Below are positions 17,240-28,275 of a stretch of 64,000 bases of DNA, piece by piece (position 1 is the first letter of the stretch; each line of letters starts with the position of its first letter). The DNA comes from Bosea sp. NBC_00550. GTDB lineage: Bacteria; Pseudomonadota; Alphaproteobacteria; Rhizobiales; Beijerinckiaceae. The notes beneath the pieces were generated by a model. It worked only from the letters and a program-made list of their open reading frames with translations, was not told the origin of the DNA and ran no database searches. The stretch spans positions 5,295,501-5,359,500 of the forward strand of contig NZ_CP102772.1 of NCBI RefSeq assembly GCF_026020075.1, in the 5' to 3' direction. The position numbers and the translations under genes are program-made.

Positions 17240-17464
17240 ATGGGCACGCCTTCTTCTCTGTCGCGATTTCTCGCTCGGCTGCGCTTTCTGGTCGTCGCCA
17301 CCCTCGGCGCCTATGCCGCGATCAACGTGCTGCTGGCGGCGATCATGCCGTTCACGCAGGGCTGGCCGACATTGGGCGTCACGGCGCTGGCCGTGCCGCC
17401 GATGGTGCTGGTGATGGTCTACGCCGTGATCCCGGTGGCTTTCCGCGTCGGCTCGCCACGCTGA
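17240..17464 (+). CDS. Small membrane protein, probable TetR target
   Basis: The 74-residue protein has two hydrophobic segments (RFLVVATLGAYAAINVLLAAI and LGVTALAVPPMVLVMVYAVIPVAF) with a short link. I do not recognise the family. It starts 22 bases after a TetR-type palindrome, so it is likely repressed by the divergent TetR protein. It ends 19 bases before the convergent GH15 gene. Reality as a gene is supported by the promoter architecture and the clean membrane pattern. Confidence 0.65.
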   Translation: MGTPSSLSRFLARLRFLVVATLGAYAAINVLLAAIMPFTQGWPTLGVTALAVPPMVLVMVYAVIPVAFRVGSPR

Positions 17465-17483
17465 TCCCTGCGCGAGCCGGGGC

Positions 17484-19325
17484 TCAGAAGGCCTCTTCCC
17501 AATTGCGGCTGAGGCGCATCGCCGAATTGATCAGCCCGACCATCGAATAGGTCTGCGGGAAATTGCCCCAGAGCTCGCCGGTCTTGAGATCGGCATCCTC
17601 GGATAGCAGGCCGAAGCTGTTGCGCCGCTTGAGGATACGATCGAACAGCTCCTTAGCCTCCTCGCTGCGGCCGATGGCGTTCAGCGCATCGACGTACCAG
17701 AAGGCGCAGATCAGGAAGCCGGTATGCATGAAGCCGAAATCGTCCTGCGTGGCGTAGCGCAACATCAGGTCGCCCCGCTTCAGATCACGCCCGATCGCCT
17801 CAACGGTCGCGATGAAACGGGCGTCGTCCGGTTTGACGAAGCCGAGCTCGGCCAGCAGCAGCAGCGTCGCATCGAGCTCGGATCCGCCGAAGGTCGAGAC
17901 GAAATGCCCCTTCTCCTCGTTCCAGATCTGCTCGGCGATGATGTTCTTGAGCCGTCTTGCCTCTCCCTTCCAGTATTCCTTCCGGTCGGCGCGCCCGAGC
18001 GTGCCGGCGATACGGGCGAGCCGGTCGCAGGCGGCCCAGCACATCACGCTGGAGAAGGAATGCACGGCCTCCTTCTCGCGCAGCTCCCAGGGGCCGGCAT
18101 CGGGCTTGTCGAAGACGGCGATGGCGATCTCGCCCATGCGCTCAAGCTGGCCGAACAACGTATCCTTGCCCGGCTGGATCAGGCGCCGGTCGAAGAATGA
18201 ATGTGTCGCCGCCAGCACGACCGCGCCGTAGCCGTCGTTCTGGATCTGCGTCGCCGCGCCGTTGCCGAAGCGCACCGGCTGGTGCCCGCGATAGCCCGCC
18301 AGGTTCGAGGCTTCGAATTCGAGCAGCGTCCCGCCGCGCGTGATCGGGTAGAGCGGCGGCAGATGCTCGGCGCCGCTCTCCGAGAAGGTGTCGACGATGT
18401 TGGTGATAAAGCCGAGATAGTCCTCCATCGTCCGCGTCGTGCCGAGCCGGTTCAGCGCATGCACGACGAAATAGGCGTCGCGCAGCCAGCAATAGCGGTA
18501 ATCCCAGTTGCGCTGCGTGCCCGGTGCTTCCGGGATCGAGGTCGTCAGCGCCGCCACGATCGCGCCGGTTTCCTCGAAGGAGCAGAGCTTGAGCGTGATC
18601 GCCGCGCGGATCACCTCGCGCTGATATTCGAAGGGGATCGAGAGCGAACGAACCCAGTCGCGCCAGTAGTCCGTGGTCTTGTCGAGGAACTCGCGGGACG
18701 TGGTCTCGATCTCGGCGCGCAGCGCCTCGTCGGAGCCGATGAAGAAGGAATAGGACTGGTCGACGGCGAAGGGCGTGCTCTCCACGACATAGGAGAGCGG
18801 TGCGTTCGTGGTCAGCCGGATGGTCTGGTCGGCGCCGACGAAGCGGACATGGTTGGACCCGCGCGTGAATTCGTCCGGCTCCTCGCCGATGCCGAGGCAA
18901 GGCTTGACCAGGACGCGGATACGCGGGCGGCCCGAAATCCGCCGCACGCGGCGCACGAGCTGCGGCGGACGGAAGGAGCGCTCGTAACGCACAAAGCGTG
19001 GCGCGAAGTCGAGAATCTCGATGGCGTTGCCCTGGTCGTCCGAGAGCACCGAGGAGAGGATCGCGGTATTGTCGAGATAGCCCTGCTCGCAGCGGGTCAT
19101 GCCGACGAGTTCGATGCCGAAGAAGCCTTTCTCGGGCTCGGCGTTGCCGTCATCGGCCTGGTTGTCGATCAGAGAGCAGAACACCGGGTCGCGGTCGAAG
19201 CGCGGAAAGCAGCCCCAGACGATGCGGGCGCGCCGGTCGATGAGCGCGGCGATCGAGCAGTTGCCGATCACGCCAAGGTCGAGCGAGGCGGAGTGCTGCC
19301 CCGCAGCCGAAGTCGTTACGGTCAT
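17484..19325 (-). CDS. Glycoside hydrolase family 15 protein (glucoamylase/trehalase type)
   Basis: The 613-residue protein has an N-terminal beta-sandwich region (LGVIGNCSIAALIDRRARIVWGCFPRFD), then the GH15 (alpha/alpha)6 barrel with TQRNWDYRYCWLRDAYFVVHAL and the late SEDADLKTGELWGNFPQTYSMVGLINSA segment. GH15 enzymes release glucose from alpha-glucosides. Bacterial members of this layout beside ots genes include trehalases. The stop of otsB is 2 bases from its start, so both are translated from one message. Trehalose turnover is the likely role, although an action on other alpha-glucosides is possible. Confidence 0.9.
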   Translation of the reverse strand: MTVTTSAAGQHSASLDLGVIGNCSIAALIDRRARIVWGCFPRFDRDPVFCSLIDNQADDGNAEPEKGFFGIELVGMTRCEQGYLDNTAILSSVLSDDQGNAIEILDFAPRFVRYERSFRPPQLVRRVRRISGRPRIRVLVKPCLGIGEEPDEFTRGSNHVRFVGADQTIRLTTNAPLSYVVESTPFAVDQSYSFFIGSDEALRAEIETTSREFLDKTTDYWRDWVRSLSIPFEYQREVIRAAITLKLCSFEETGAIVAALTTSIPEAPGTQRNWDYRYCWLRDAYFVVHALNRLGTTRTMEDYLGFITNIVDTFSESGAEHLPPLYPITRGGTLLEFEASNLAGYRGHQPVRFGNGAATQIQNDGYGAVVLAATHSFFDRRLIQPGKDTLFGQLERMGEIAIAVFDKPDAGPWELREKEAVHSFSSVMCWAACDRLARIAGTLGRADRKEYWKGEARRLKNIIAEQIWNEEKGHFVSTFGGSELDATLLLLAELGFVKPDDARFIATVEAIGRDLKRGDLMLRYATQDDFGFMHTGFLICAFWYVDALNAIGRSEEAKELFDRILKRRNSFGLLSEDADLKTGELWGNFPQTYSMVGLINSAMRLSRNWEEAF

Positions 19326-19327
19326 GA

Positions 19328-20128
19328 TCAGTCCTGGGAAAAGCTGGAGGCAGTGAGGCCGCCGTTCTCGGCAGCTTCAAGAAGGATATGCCGCAAGGCG
19401 GTCGGTGAAGCGAGCCGGATTGCGGCGAGGCTTTCCCGGTCGGCGCCGATCCGGATCGAGAGGCCGCCCATGGCGTTGACAGCCTCGAAGCCGTCCTCGT
19501 CGGTGATGTCGTCGCCAATGAAGACGGGGCGCCGCCCCGCATAAGCCGGCGTCGCCATCAGCCAGGCGATGGCGTTGCCCTTGCTCGCCCCGGCCGGAAC
19601 CAGCTCCGCCACGGACTTGCCTTCCTGCAGGCGCACGCCCGGTCCGAGCTTGGCCGCGGCCTTGCGCATCAGATCGAGCGCCTCGTCCTTCAGTTCCGGC
19701 GCGAGCCGCCAATGCAGCGCAGCCGAGATGCGCTTGTCTTCGACGATGATGCCGACATGGCTGTTGGCGAACCGGACGAGGTCGCGCACGGCCTCGCGCA
19801 TATTCTCCGGGACATCGGATTGGGAGCGGATCTCGTCGCCCTGCCTTATCTGCGCCCCGTGCAGGCCGGCGATGTCGAACCGATACGGCGTGAGCATCTC
19901 GTCGAGGAAGGCGATGGGGCGCCCGGAGACGAGCGCGAGCGCGCCGCCGAGCTGCTGGCGCAAGGCTTCGAGCGCCGGAGCAACGCGCCGATCGAGCTGA
20001 ACGTCCTCCGGCGACGGCGCGATTTCGACGAGCGTTCCGTCGAAGTCCAAAAACAGAGCGATCTGCTGCGCCCCCGCATCGATATCGCGGGTGCCGGGAA
20101 CAGTTTCCGTTTCGATCAATATCGTCAT
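19328..20128 (-). CDS. otsB: Trehalose-6-phosphate phosphatase
   Basis: The 266-residue HAD-superfamily enzyme shows motif I in LFLDFDGTLVEIAP (D28 and D30), the Thr/Ser and Lys regions in between, and motif IV in FIGDDITDEDGFEAVN. It removes phosphate from trehalose 6-phosphate made by OtsA. It is divergent from otsA across a gap of about 280 bases, and coupled to the downstream GH15 gene. Synthesis and breakdown genes in one unit suggest tight control of trehalose, often an osmotic and desiccation protectant. No operator is obvious in the gap. Confidence 0.93.
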   Translation of the reverse strand: MTILIETETVPGTRDIDAGAQQIALFLDFDGTLVEIAPSPEDVQLDRRVAPALEALRQQLGGALALVSGRPIAFLDEMLTPYRFDIAGLHGAQIRQGDEIRSQSDVPENMREAVRDLVRFANSHVGIIVEDKRISAALHWRLAPELKDEALDLMRKAAAKLGPGVRLQEGKSVAELVPAGASKGNAIAWLMATPAYAGRRPVFIGDDITDEDGFEAVNAMGGLSIRIGADRESLAAIRLASPTALRHILLEAAENGGLTASSFSQD

Positions 20129-20407
20129 CGTTCTCTATCTGGACAGGGAAGACGGCAGAAGAACGGCTGCCTTCGCTGGCAATCCTTTCGCTCTGCGCCG
20201 TGCGGGCCCACGGCGCGGAAAAAACGTCCTTGGGGTTGCCTCGCTCTACTCATCGCCTGATAGTGGCGACCACGATTTCACCGCAGGGCTGCCCCCGCTT
20301 CGCCATGCGGCCAGCTCTGCACCCCGGAAACATTACGCCTTTGCGGGCGTTCTGTTCCTGCCGCCGATGGCGAAAATCGGGCGGCCCCCCTGGAGAAATT
20401 CGTCGCT

Positions 20408-21964
20408 ATGCGCCTGATCGTCGTTTCGAACCGCGTCACCATCCCTGATCGTCACGAAAAGGCAACGGCAGGCGGGCTCGCGGTGGCGTTGCGCGAGGCT
20501 CTCGAGCAGCGCGGAGGGCTGTGGTTCGGCTGGAGCGGCAACATCAGCGAAACGGCTACGAACGAGATCAAGCAGATCCAGCGCGGCAACGTGACCTACG
20601 CCGTGACCGATCTCAGCGAGGCCGAGCGGCAGAGCTATTATCTCGGCTTCTCGAACCGGGCCCTCTGGCCCCTGATGCACTACCGGCTCGGGCTGACGGA
20701 TTTCCGGCGCAGCGACTACATGGGGTATCTCGGCGTCAACCGCCGCTTCGGCAAGGCGCTGGCGGCCATGATCCAGCCCGACGACATCATCTGGATCCAC
20801 GACTATCACCTGATCCCGCTGGCCGCCGAACTGCGCCGGCGCGGCGTCAACAATCGGATCGGCTATTTCCATCACATCCCCTGGCCGTCGGCCGACGTGA
20901 TCGGGGCCTTGCCGTTCAGCGCGACGCTGATCCGCACGCTTGCCGCCTACGATCTGGTCGGCATGCAGACGGAGGTCGATGCCCGCAACCTGATCGGCGG
21001 GCTGGTGTCGTTGTGCGGCGGCCGCACCGACGGGCAGCGCGTCCGGCTCGGCACACGCGAAACTGCGGTACAAGCGTTCCCGATCGGCATCGATGTCGAA
21101 TCGTTTCGCCGCCTCGCCGCCGCCTCGACGCGGCAGGCGCCGACGCCGCTGCGCGCCACGCGGGAATCGCTCGGCGAGCGCAAGCTCGTCGTCGGCGTCG
21201 ACCGGCTCGACTATTCGAAGGGCATCGTGCAGCGCCTCGAAGCCTTCGGCGATTTCATGCGCAGCCATCCCGAGCATCGCGGCAGGGTCAGCCTGTTGCA
21301 GATCGCGCCGCCTTCGCGCAGCGACGTGCCCGAATATGCCGAGCTCGACCGACTTTCGGACGAGGTCGCGGGCCGTTTGAACGCGCAGCTCGGCGAGTTC
21401 GACTGGACGCCGATCCGCGTCGTCAAGAAGGCCTATTCGCGCAGTGCGCTCGCCGGTTTCTATCGCCGCGCTCAGGTCGGGCTGGTCACGCCGATGCGCG
21501 ACGGCATGAATCTCGTGGCGAAGGAGTATATCGCGGCGCAGGATCCAGCCGATCCAGGCGTGCTCGTTCTCTCGCGCTTCGCCGGCGCCGCTCATCAGAT
21601 GCGCGAGGCGCTGATCGTCAACCCCTACGACACCCATGAGGTGGCGGAAGCGATCCGCACGGCCCTCGCCATGCCGAAATCGGAGCGCATACGCCGTTTC
21701 GAGGCGCTCTACGCGACGATCGCCGCCACGGATATCGACTGGTGGACGCAGCGCTATCTGGCCGTATTGGCGGGAGACGGCAACGTGCCGATTGAGGAAG
21801 CCGAGCCCAGGAAAGCGAAGACGGGCGTGCGGCGGGGCGTGCGCGGCGACGCGGCCATTGTCCAGCGGCCGCCGCAAGTGGCCAAGGGGCGCAAGGTCTC
21901 GGCAGCATCACGGCGGAAAGGAACGGCGGCCGCCGCTCCTCATCTGGCGCTGGTGCAGTCATGA
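20408..21964 (+). CDS. otsA: Trehalose-6-phosphate synthase
   Basis: The 518-residue protein is a GT20 glycosyltransferase. Its motifs are LIVVSNRVTIPD at the start, the glucose-6-phosphate loop GGLAVALREAL, the WIHDYHLIPLAAEL segment, VVGVDRLDYSKGI, and the C-terminal LVTPMRDGMNLVAKEY UDP-sugar site. It joins UDP-glucose and glucose 6-phosphate. An extra C-terminal tail of about 50 residues, rich in Arg, Lys and Ala, extends past the normal end. The 279-base gap to otsB must hold both promoters. I saw no clear sigma-factor box there. Confidence 0.94.
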   Translation: MRLIVVSNRVTIPDRHEKATAGGLAVALREALEQRGGLWFGWSGNISETATNEIKQIQRGNVTYAVTDLSEAERQSYYLGFSNRALWPLMHYRLGLTDFRRSDYMGYLGVNRRFGKALAAMIQPDDIIWIHDYHLIPLAAELRRRGVNNRIGYFHHIPWPSADVIGALPFSATLIRTLAAYDLVGMQTEVDARNLIGGLVSLCGGRTDGQRVRLGTRETAVQAFPIGIDVESFRRLAAASTRQAPTPLRATRESLGERKLVVGVDRLDYSKGIVQRLEAFGDFMRSHPEHRGRVSLLQIAPPSRSDVPEYAELDRLSDEVAGRLNAQLGEFDWTPIRVVKKAYSRSALAGFYRRAQVGLVTPMRDGMNLVAKEYIAAQDPADPGVLVLSRFAGAAHQMREALIVNPYDTHEVAEAIRTALAMPKSERIRRFEALYATIAATDIDWWTQRYLAVLAGDGNVPIEEAEPRKAKTGVRRGVRGDAAIVQRPPQVAKGRKVSAASRRKGTAAAAPHLALVQS

Positions 21965-22147
21965 GACCTTTGCCCAACCATCGCAAAAGCGGTCGAAATC
22001 TTGGGGTGATGTTTCACAGCCTGCTCGCGGCTCTTGCCGAATAAGGTCTTTGGTCGCTAGAAGGCAGCAGGACCGGGTTGGGCGACTCAGGTCTGGACAG
22101 GCATCGTATCGTCGATGGCTGAGGAGGCGGGCGGAGGGCTGAGATCG

Positions 22148-24415
22148 ATGCGAGGTGCTCTCGGAGGACCGGGCGTTCTGTTGCGCCGCCTCCGCGAGGT
22201 CATGGCGGCATCGATCAGCCCGCAGGAGCGGCTCGACAGGCTCGTCGTCCTGATCGCCGGCAATCTCGTCGCGGAAGTCTGCTCAGTCTATGTCCTGCGT
22301 GAGGACGGCTCGCTCGAGCTCTACGCCACCGAAGGCCTCAATCGCGAAGCCGTTCACCTCACCACCATGCGCGCCGGCGAGGGCCTCGTCGGCCTGATCG
22401 CGAGCGAGGCGGAGCCGCTGGCGCTCTCGGACGCGCAGGCGCATCCCTCCTTCTCCTACCGGCCGGAGACGGGCGAAGAGGTCTATCGCTCTTTCCTCGG
22501 CGTGCCGATCCTGCGCGGCGGCGCCGTCATGGGCGTGCTCGTCATCCAGAACCGGGCCACGCGGATCTACTCGGAAGAGGAGATCGAGACCCTCCAGACC
22601 ACCGCCATGCTGATGGCGGAGATGATCGCGGCCGGCGGGCTGAAGTCCCTGGCCGCGCCCGGTGCCTCCATCGGCCTCGACCGGCCGATCCATGGCGTCG
22701 GCGTCGCGCTGGCCGATGGCGTCGGCCTCGGCCATGCCGTCCTGCACGAGCCGCGCGTCGCCATCACCAACCTCATCGCGGAGAATCCTGCCGCCGAGAT
22801 CGGGCGCCTGGAAGCCGCGATCGGCGAGATGCGCGCCTCGATCGACGAGCTGGTGGAGCGCGGCGACGTTGCCCATACCGGCGAGCACCGCGACGTGCTC
22901 GAGACCTTCCGCATGTTCGCTCACGACCAGGGCTGGCTGCGCCGCATGCGCGAGGTCGTGGTGACCGGCCTGACCGCCGAGGCCGCCGTCGAGCGCGTCC
23001 AATCCGACACCCGCGCCAAGATGCTGCGCCAGACCGATCCCTATCTGCGGGAGCGGCTGCATGATCTCGACGACCTCGCCAACCGGTTGCTGCGCACCCT
23101 CGTCGGCAAGGCGAACGGTGTCGCGCGCGAGAATCTGCCGGAAAATGCCATTCTCGTCGCCCGTTCGATGGGGCCAGCCGCGCTGCTCGACTATGATCGG
23201 TCGCATCTGCGCGGCCTCGTGCTGGAGGAGGGTGGCCCGACCAGCCATATCGCGATCGTCGCGCGGGCGCTCGGCATTCCTGCGGTCGGCGAGGTCGTGA
23301 ACGCCACCGCCCTCGTCCAGGTGGGCGATGCGATCATCGTCGACGGCCAGGCCGGCGAGGTGCAGATCCGTCCCCAGCCGGACGTCGAGAACGCCTACAA
23401 GGACAAGGCCCGGCTGCGCGCCCGCAAGCAGAAGCAGTACGAGAAGCTGAAGCAGCTGCCGTCCGCCACCAGGGATGGCATCGAGATCACGCTGCAGATC
23501 AATGCCGGCCTGATCGTCGACATGCCGAACATCGAGGCGACCGCCGCCTCCGGTATCGGCCTTTTCCGCACCGAGCTGCAGTTCATGGTGGCGCAGCACA
23601 TGCCGACCACCGCCGAGCAGCAGGCCCTCTACGCCGCGGTGCTGAACGCGGCGGGGGAACTGCCCGTGACCTTCCGCACGCTCGACATCGGCGGCGACAA
23701 GGTGCTGCCCTATATGGAGCGCGTCGAGGAGGAGAACCCGGCGCTGGGCTGGCGGGCGATCCGCATCGGCCTCGACAAGCCGCGGCTGCTACGCGCACAG
23801 CTCCGCGCGATGCTGCGCGCCGGCGCCGGGCGCGATCTCAAGATCATGCTGCCGATGGTGGCGACGACGGACGAGTTTCGCCGCGCCCGCATGATCATCC
23901 GCCGCGAGCAGGCGATGCTGGAGAAGCAGGGCGTTGCCCCGCCGCGCGACCTGCGCGTCGGCGTGATGGTCGAGGTTCCCTCGCTGTTGTTCGAGTTGCC
24001 GGAGATCGCGCGCGAGGCCGATTTCCTGTCGATCGGCACCAACGACCTCATGCAGTTCCTGTTTGCGGCCGATCGCGAGAACAAGCGCGTCGCTGATCGT
24101 TTCGATCCGCTCGGCGTCGGAGCGCTGAGGGCTCTGCGGCGGATCGTCGAAGCCGCTTCGGAAACCGGCTGCCCGGTGACCGTCTGCGGCGAGATGGGCG
24201 GCAAGCCGCTCGAGACCATGGCCCTGATAGGGCTGGGCTATCGCGGCTTCTCGATGTCGGCCGCGTCGATCGGCCCGGTCAAGGCGATGCTGCGCGTGCT
24301 CGATGTCGGCAAGCTGCGCGAGCGCATGGACTGGATGCTCGCTTCGCCCGAGGGCGCCACCAGCCTGCGCCCGCATCTCGCCGCCTTCGCTGCCGAGTTC
24401 AAGGTCCCGGTCTAG
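22148..24415 (+). CDS. ptsP: PEP-protein phosphotransferase of the nitrogen PTS (EI-Ntr)
   Basis: From the ATG at 22148 the protein has 755 residues; this start follows GGAGG, while the upstream in-frame ATG at 22115 has no ribosome site. The order is an N-terminal GAF domain (about 25-165), an HPr-binding domain, the phospho-His domain with [20 protein letters not shown] (H367), and the PEP-utilising barrel ([38 protein letters not shown]). EI-Ntr starts a phosphate relay through NPr and EIIA-Ntr that tunes nitrogen, potassium and carbon responses. It is not a sugar-uptake enzyme. Confidence 0.95.
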   Translation: MRGALGGPGVLLRRLREVMAASISPQERLDRLVVLIAGNLVAEVCSVYVLREDGSLELYATEGLNREAVHLTTMRAGEGLVGLIASEAEPLALSDAQAHPSFSYRPETGEEVYRSFLGVPILRGGAVMGVLVIQNRATRIYSEEEIETLQTTAMLMAEMIAAGGLKSLAAPGASIGLDRPIHGVGVALADGVGLGHAVLHEPRVAITNLIAENPAAEIGRLEAAIGEMRASIDELVERGDVAHTGEHRDVLETFRMFAHDQGWLRRMREVVVTGLTAEAAVERVQSDTRAKMLRQTDPYLRERLHDLDDLANRLLRTLVGKANGVARENLPENAILVARSMGPAALLDYDRSHLRGLVLEEGGPTSHIAIVARALGIPAVGEVVNATALVQVGDAIIVDGQAGEVQIRPQPDVENAYKDKARLRARKQKQYEKLKQLPSATRDGIEITLQINAGLIVDMPNIEATAASGIGLFRTELQFMVAQHMPTTAEQQALYAAVLNAAGELPVTFRTLDIGGDKVLPYMERVEEENPALGWRAIRIGLDKPRLLRAQLRAMLRAGAGRDLKIMLPMVATTDEFRRARMIIRREQAMLEKQGVAPPRDLRVGVMVEVPSLLFELPEIAREADFLSIGTNDLMQFLFAADRENKRVADRFDPLGVGALRALRRIVEAASETGCPVTVCGEMGGKPLETMALIGLGYRGFSMSAASIGPVKAMLRVLDVGKLRERMDWMLASPEGATSLRPHLAAFAAEFKVPV

Positions 24416-24467
24416 CGACGCTTGTTCTCGCTCCGCGGCCTTTTCCCCATCGTTTCAAGAGTTCTCC

Positions 24468-25553
<1,086 letters not shown>

Positions 25554-25627
25554 AAGCGTGGCGATGAAACCAAATCACCCTGCCGGCGTTGATGTCGTAT
25601 TGACACCAGCAAAGGGGGGACCCTCCC

Positions 25628-25879
25628 ATGATCAAGACGATTTCGACAGTCGCGATGGCCGGCATGATGGCGCTCGCGATGAGCGGCGCCTCGCAGGCTC
25701 AGGAAAAGACCTTTCAGAAGATGACCTCCGGCCAGCCGGCAGCGATACAGGGTGCTATGACCCAGTCGCAGGCACGCAAGGCTTGCCAGATGGAGATGAA
25801 GGGTGCCCGCGAAAGCAAGGCTTCCATCAACACCAAGATGAAGCTGTGCGTCGACCAGAAGATGCAGGGCAACAGCTAA
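25628..25879 (+). CDS. Small secreted protein of unknown function
   Basis: The 83-residue protein has a clear signal peptide (MIKTISTVAMAGMMALAMSGASQAQ, with cleavage likely after SQA). A mature part of about 58 residues contains two cysteines (RKACQMEMKG and MKLCVDQKMQG) that could form a disulfide in the periplasm. It has a strong GGGGGGA ribosome site. It is inserted between prfA and prmC, which are normally adjacent. I do not recognise the family. Confidence 0.75.
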   Translation: MIKTISTVAMAGMMALAMSGASQAQEKTFQKMTSGQPAAIQGAMTQSQARKACQMEMKGARESKASINTKMKLCVDQKMQGNS

Positions 25880-25941
25880 TAGGCGATTCGGATCCGGCGC
25901 GCGGTTCGCCCGCCGGCATCGATTGGTCAGGGGAGGGCGCC

Positions 25942-26781
25942 GTGCCGACCGTAAGGGAGGCGCGGCGTCTTCTTGTGCAACGTCTCCTGCGAGCCGGCTC
26001 GGCGACGCCGGGACTGGACGCTCGTCTTCTCGTCGAAGGCAGCCTTGCCACCGAGAACCCCGATCCCGACATGCTCCTGCCGGTTGAGGCACTTGCGCGG
26101 CTGGATGGCTTCGCAAGCCGGCGCCTCGCAGGCGAGCCGGTCTGGCGGATTCTCGGCGAGCGCGAATTCTGGGGCCTGCCGTTCCGACTCTCGCCCGCGA
26201 CGCTGGAGCCGCGGCCCGATAGCGAAACAATCGTCGAAGCGACTTTGAAGCAGCTGGTCGACCGCCGCCACGAACCCCTGTCGCTTCTCGACCTTGGCAC
26301 CGGCACGGGCTGCCTCCTCATTGCGCTCCTGAGCGAGTTGCCGCGTGCGACAGGGCTCGGCGTCGATCTGTCGGAGGAGGCCGCGCTTACGGCCGCCGGC
26401 AATGCGGCCCTCAATGGCATGGCGGAGCGTGCGACGTTCAGGCAAGGCGACTGGACGGAGGGTCTGGCCGGTCGCTTCGATGTGATTCTTTCCAATCCGC
26501 CCTATATCCCGTCGGCCGAGATCGCCACCTTGTCCGTCGAGGTGCGCGAGCACGACCCGCTTCTGGCGCTCGACGGCGGAAGTGACGGTCTGAAGCCCTA
26601 TCGAATCTTCGCCCGGACCTTGCCTGCGTTGCTTGCGCCGGGCGGCATCATCGTCTTCGAGATCGGGGCCGGGCAGGGCACGGACGTCGTCGCTCTGATG
26701 CGCGAAGGCGGGCTCGAATTCCTGGGCAGCAGGAGCGATCTCGGTGGGCATGAAAGGGCGCTGATCTTCACGGTCGCTTGA
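25942..26781 (+). CDS. prmC: Release factor glutamine methyltransferase
   Basis: The 279-residue protein has a helical N-terminal domain and a class I methyltransferase fold (SLLDLGTGTGCLLIALL). It also has the catalytic NPPY motif in VILSNPPYIPSAEI (185-188). It methylates the GGQ glutamine of RF1 and RF2. I choose the GTG at 25942 because it follows GGGGAGGG and gives the normal N terminus. The upstream open frame overlaps the small secreted gene and is not coding. Confidence 0.94.
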   Translation: MPTVREARRLLVQRLLRAGSATPGLDARLLVEGSLATENPDPDMLLPVEALARLDGFASRRLAGEPVWRILGEREFWGLPFRLSPATLEPRPDSETIVEATLKQLVDRRHEPLSLLDLGTGTGCLLIALLSELPRATGLGVDLSEEAALTAAGNAALNGMAERATFRQGDWTEGLAGRFDVILSNPPYIPSAEIATLSVEVREHDPLLALDGGSDGLKPYRIFARTLPALLAPGGIIVFEIGAGQGTDVVALMREGGLEFLGSRSDLGGHERALIFTVA

Positions 26782-27162
26782 GAATGCACAGGCTTTTGGT
26801 CGATTTCGCTTGGAGAGGCCGCCAAAAGCAGCTATGCAGCATTCAGCCGAAGCTGGTGGCGTCAGAGCCGAGCCTCTGGGCAGTTCCCGATCGTACAGGA
26901 TTTGCTCGAACTCGGCATCGTTTGCAGGCGTCTTCCTGGAACGATGTAGCTGACAAGCCGGATGGAGCCCCGAAGGCGTTGTGGCGCCGATCGGCTCATG
27001 GGGTTAAGGCCCCTTTTTTGGAAAAGAGCGCGTGAAGACCAGAAACGGCGTATCGCCCCTTCGGGTCAACTCAAGCCGACGCAGCGTCGCAACCCGCTGT
27101 GTGTCGCAACGCGCATGACGGCACCACGGTTGCTTTGAGCAAAGAGCGCGAGACAGACGCGA
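26782..27162. other. Intergenic region without a supported gene
   Basis: About 380 bases between prmC and the DUF4167 gene. An open frame of 85 codons at 26778-27035 has no ribosome site and no recognisable motif. A C4T6 tract near 27010 lacks a convincing stem. The promoter of the DUF4167 gene should be here, but no clear boxes were seen. Confidence 0.5.
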
Positions 27163-28209
27163 ATGAGACCAGGTCAGAACCGGCGTATGCGCGGCCGTAA
27201 CAATAATAGTGGCAACAACAATAACGGTAACCGCAAATCTCCAAATCCACTGCAGCGTAGCTATGAGTCGAACGGTCCGGACGTAAAGGTCCGGGGCACG
27301 GCACAGCATGTCGCAGAGAAATATCTGCAGCTTGCGCGTGACGCCCAGTCTTCGGGCGATACGGTCGCGGCCGAAGGCTATTTCCAGCACGCCGAGCATT
27401 ATTATCGCATCCTGCTCGCCGCGCAGGAGCAGATGGCCCAGCAGTTCGGCCATTCGTTCCCGCCGAACCGCGCCTTCAACGAGGATGCGGAAGAGGGCGA
27501 CGAGGAAGGCGACGATGACGGCCAGTCCTTCCAGCCAGGCGCGTTCCAGCCCGGCAGCGGGCCGCAGCCTGATTTCCGCGCGCCGAACGGGCATAACGGC
27601 CAGAATGGCTACAACGGCCACAGCCAGCGTGTCGAAGGCGAGGCCGGTGACGGTCAGCAGCAGGGCGGCCAGCGTTTCGACCGGCCGAACCGCCGCGAGC
27701 GCTTCAATAACAACGACCGCAACAACACCAACACCAACAACAATAACGACCGTCGCTTCGATCGTCAGGATCGTGGCGAGCGCCGCTTCGATCGCAATGC
27801 CGAAGCGGGGCAGGGTGGTGTTCCCGGCGGTTACGCGCCACGTCCCGATGCGCCGCGTTCCGATATCCCTGTCGGTGGCGACGCTCCGGCCGAGGCTGCT
27901 CCCGAGCAGATCCAGAGCGAACGGCGCCCCGAGCGTCCCCAGCGCGAGCGCCGTCCGCGTCGCGAGCGTGAGGTCGAGAGCGATGCGGGCGATGACGTCG
28001 CCGCCGCGCTGCCGTCCTTCTTGACCAACCCCGTGCGCGTCCCGGCGCCGGAGCCGGTCGAGACTGCGCCGGCCGAGCCGGTTGCCGCTCCGTCGGATCC
28101 CGCGAGTGAGGTTGCGGGGGAGGCGGCGCCCAAGCGCACGCGTCGCCGCCGTTCGCCGCGCGAGGTCATGGATGCACTCGGTTCCGAGACGGATGGTTCG
28201 GCCGAGTAA
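27163..28209 (+). CDS. DUF4167 domain protein
   Basis: The 348-residue protein has the DUF4167 N-terminal domain (about 10-100): an Arg/Asn-rich start, then VKVRGTAQHVAEKYLQLARDAQSSGDTVAAEGYFQHAEHYYRIL. The rest is a long, disordered, Asn/Arg/Gly- and Glu/Pro-rich region with low complexity (NNNN runs, repeated RFDR). The family is nearly limited to Alphaproteobacteria, usually one per genome downstream of prmC. The basic, RG-rich parts suggest RNA binding, but no function is established. A hairpin with T-run follows. Confidence 0.9.
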   Translation: MRPGQNRRMRGRNNNSGNNNNGNRKSPNPLQRSYESNGPDVKVRGTAQHVAEKYLQLARDAQSSGDTVAAEGYFQHAEHYYRILLAAQEQMAQQFGHSFPPNRAFNEDAEEGDEEGDDDGQSFQPGAFQPGSGPQPDFRAPNGHNGQNGYNGHSQRVEGEAGDGQQQGGQRFDRPNRRERFNNNDRNNTNTNNNNDRRFDRQDRGERRFDRNAEAGQGGVPGGYAPRPDAPRSDIPVGGDAPAEAAPEQIQSERRPERPQRERRPRREREVESDAGDDVAAALPSFLTNPVRVPAPEPVETAPAEPVAAPSDPASEVAGEAAPKRTRRRRSPREVMDALGSETDGSAE

Positions 28210-28236
28210 GCCGGAACGACTGATCGATACGTTTGG

Positions 28237-28260
28237 AAAGGGGCCCGCGAGGGCCCTTTT
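28237..28260. terminator. Probable two-way terminator
   Basis: A GGGCCC-GCGA-GGGCCC stem with AAAG before and CTTTT after, placed between the stop codons of the convergent DUF4167 and MOSC genes. One extra G gives a small bulge on the left arm. Confidence 0.7.
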
Positions 28261-28275
28261 CTGTTGGGCTCTTGC

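Noticed and set aside
20333..21877. 514-codon minus-strand open frame opposite otsA
   Set aside because: It is an antisense shadow of a gene with complete GT20 motifs.
26778..27035. 85-codon open frame after prmC
   Set aside because: It overlaps the prmC stop, has no ribosome site and shows no domain.
27700..27780. AAC/AAT-rich run suspected to be a microsatellite or repeat array
   Set aside because: It encodes the Asn-rich low-complexity part of the DUF4167 protein, which is normal for the family.
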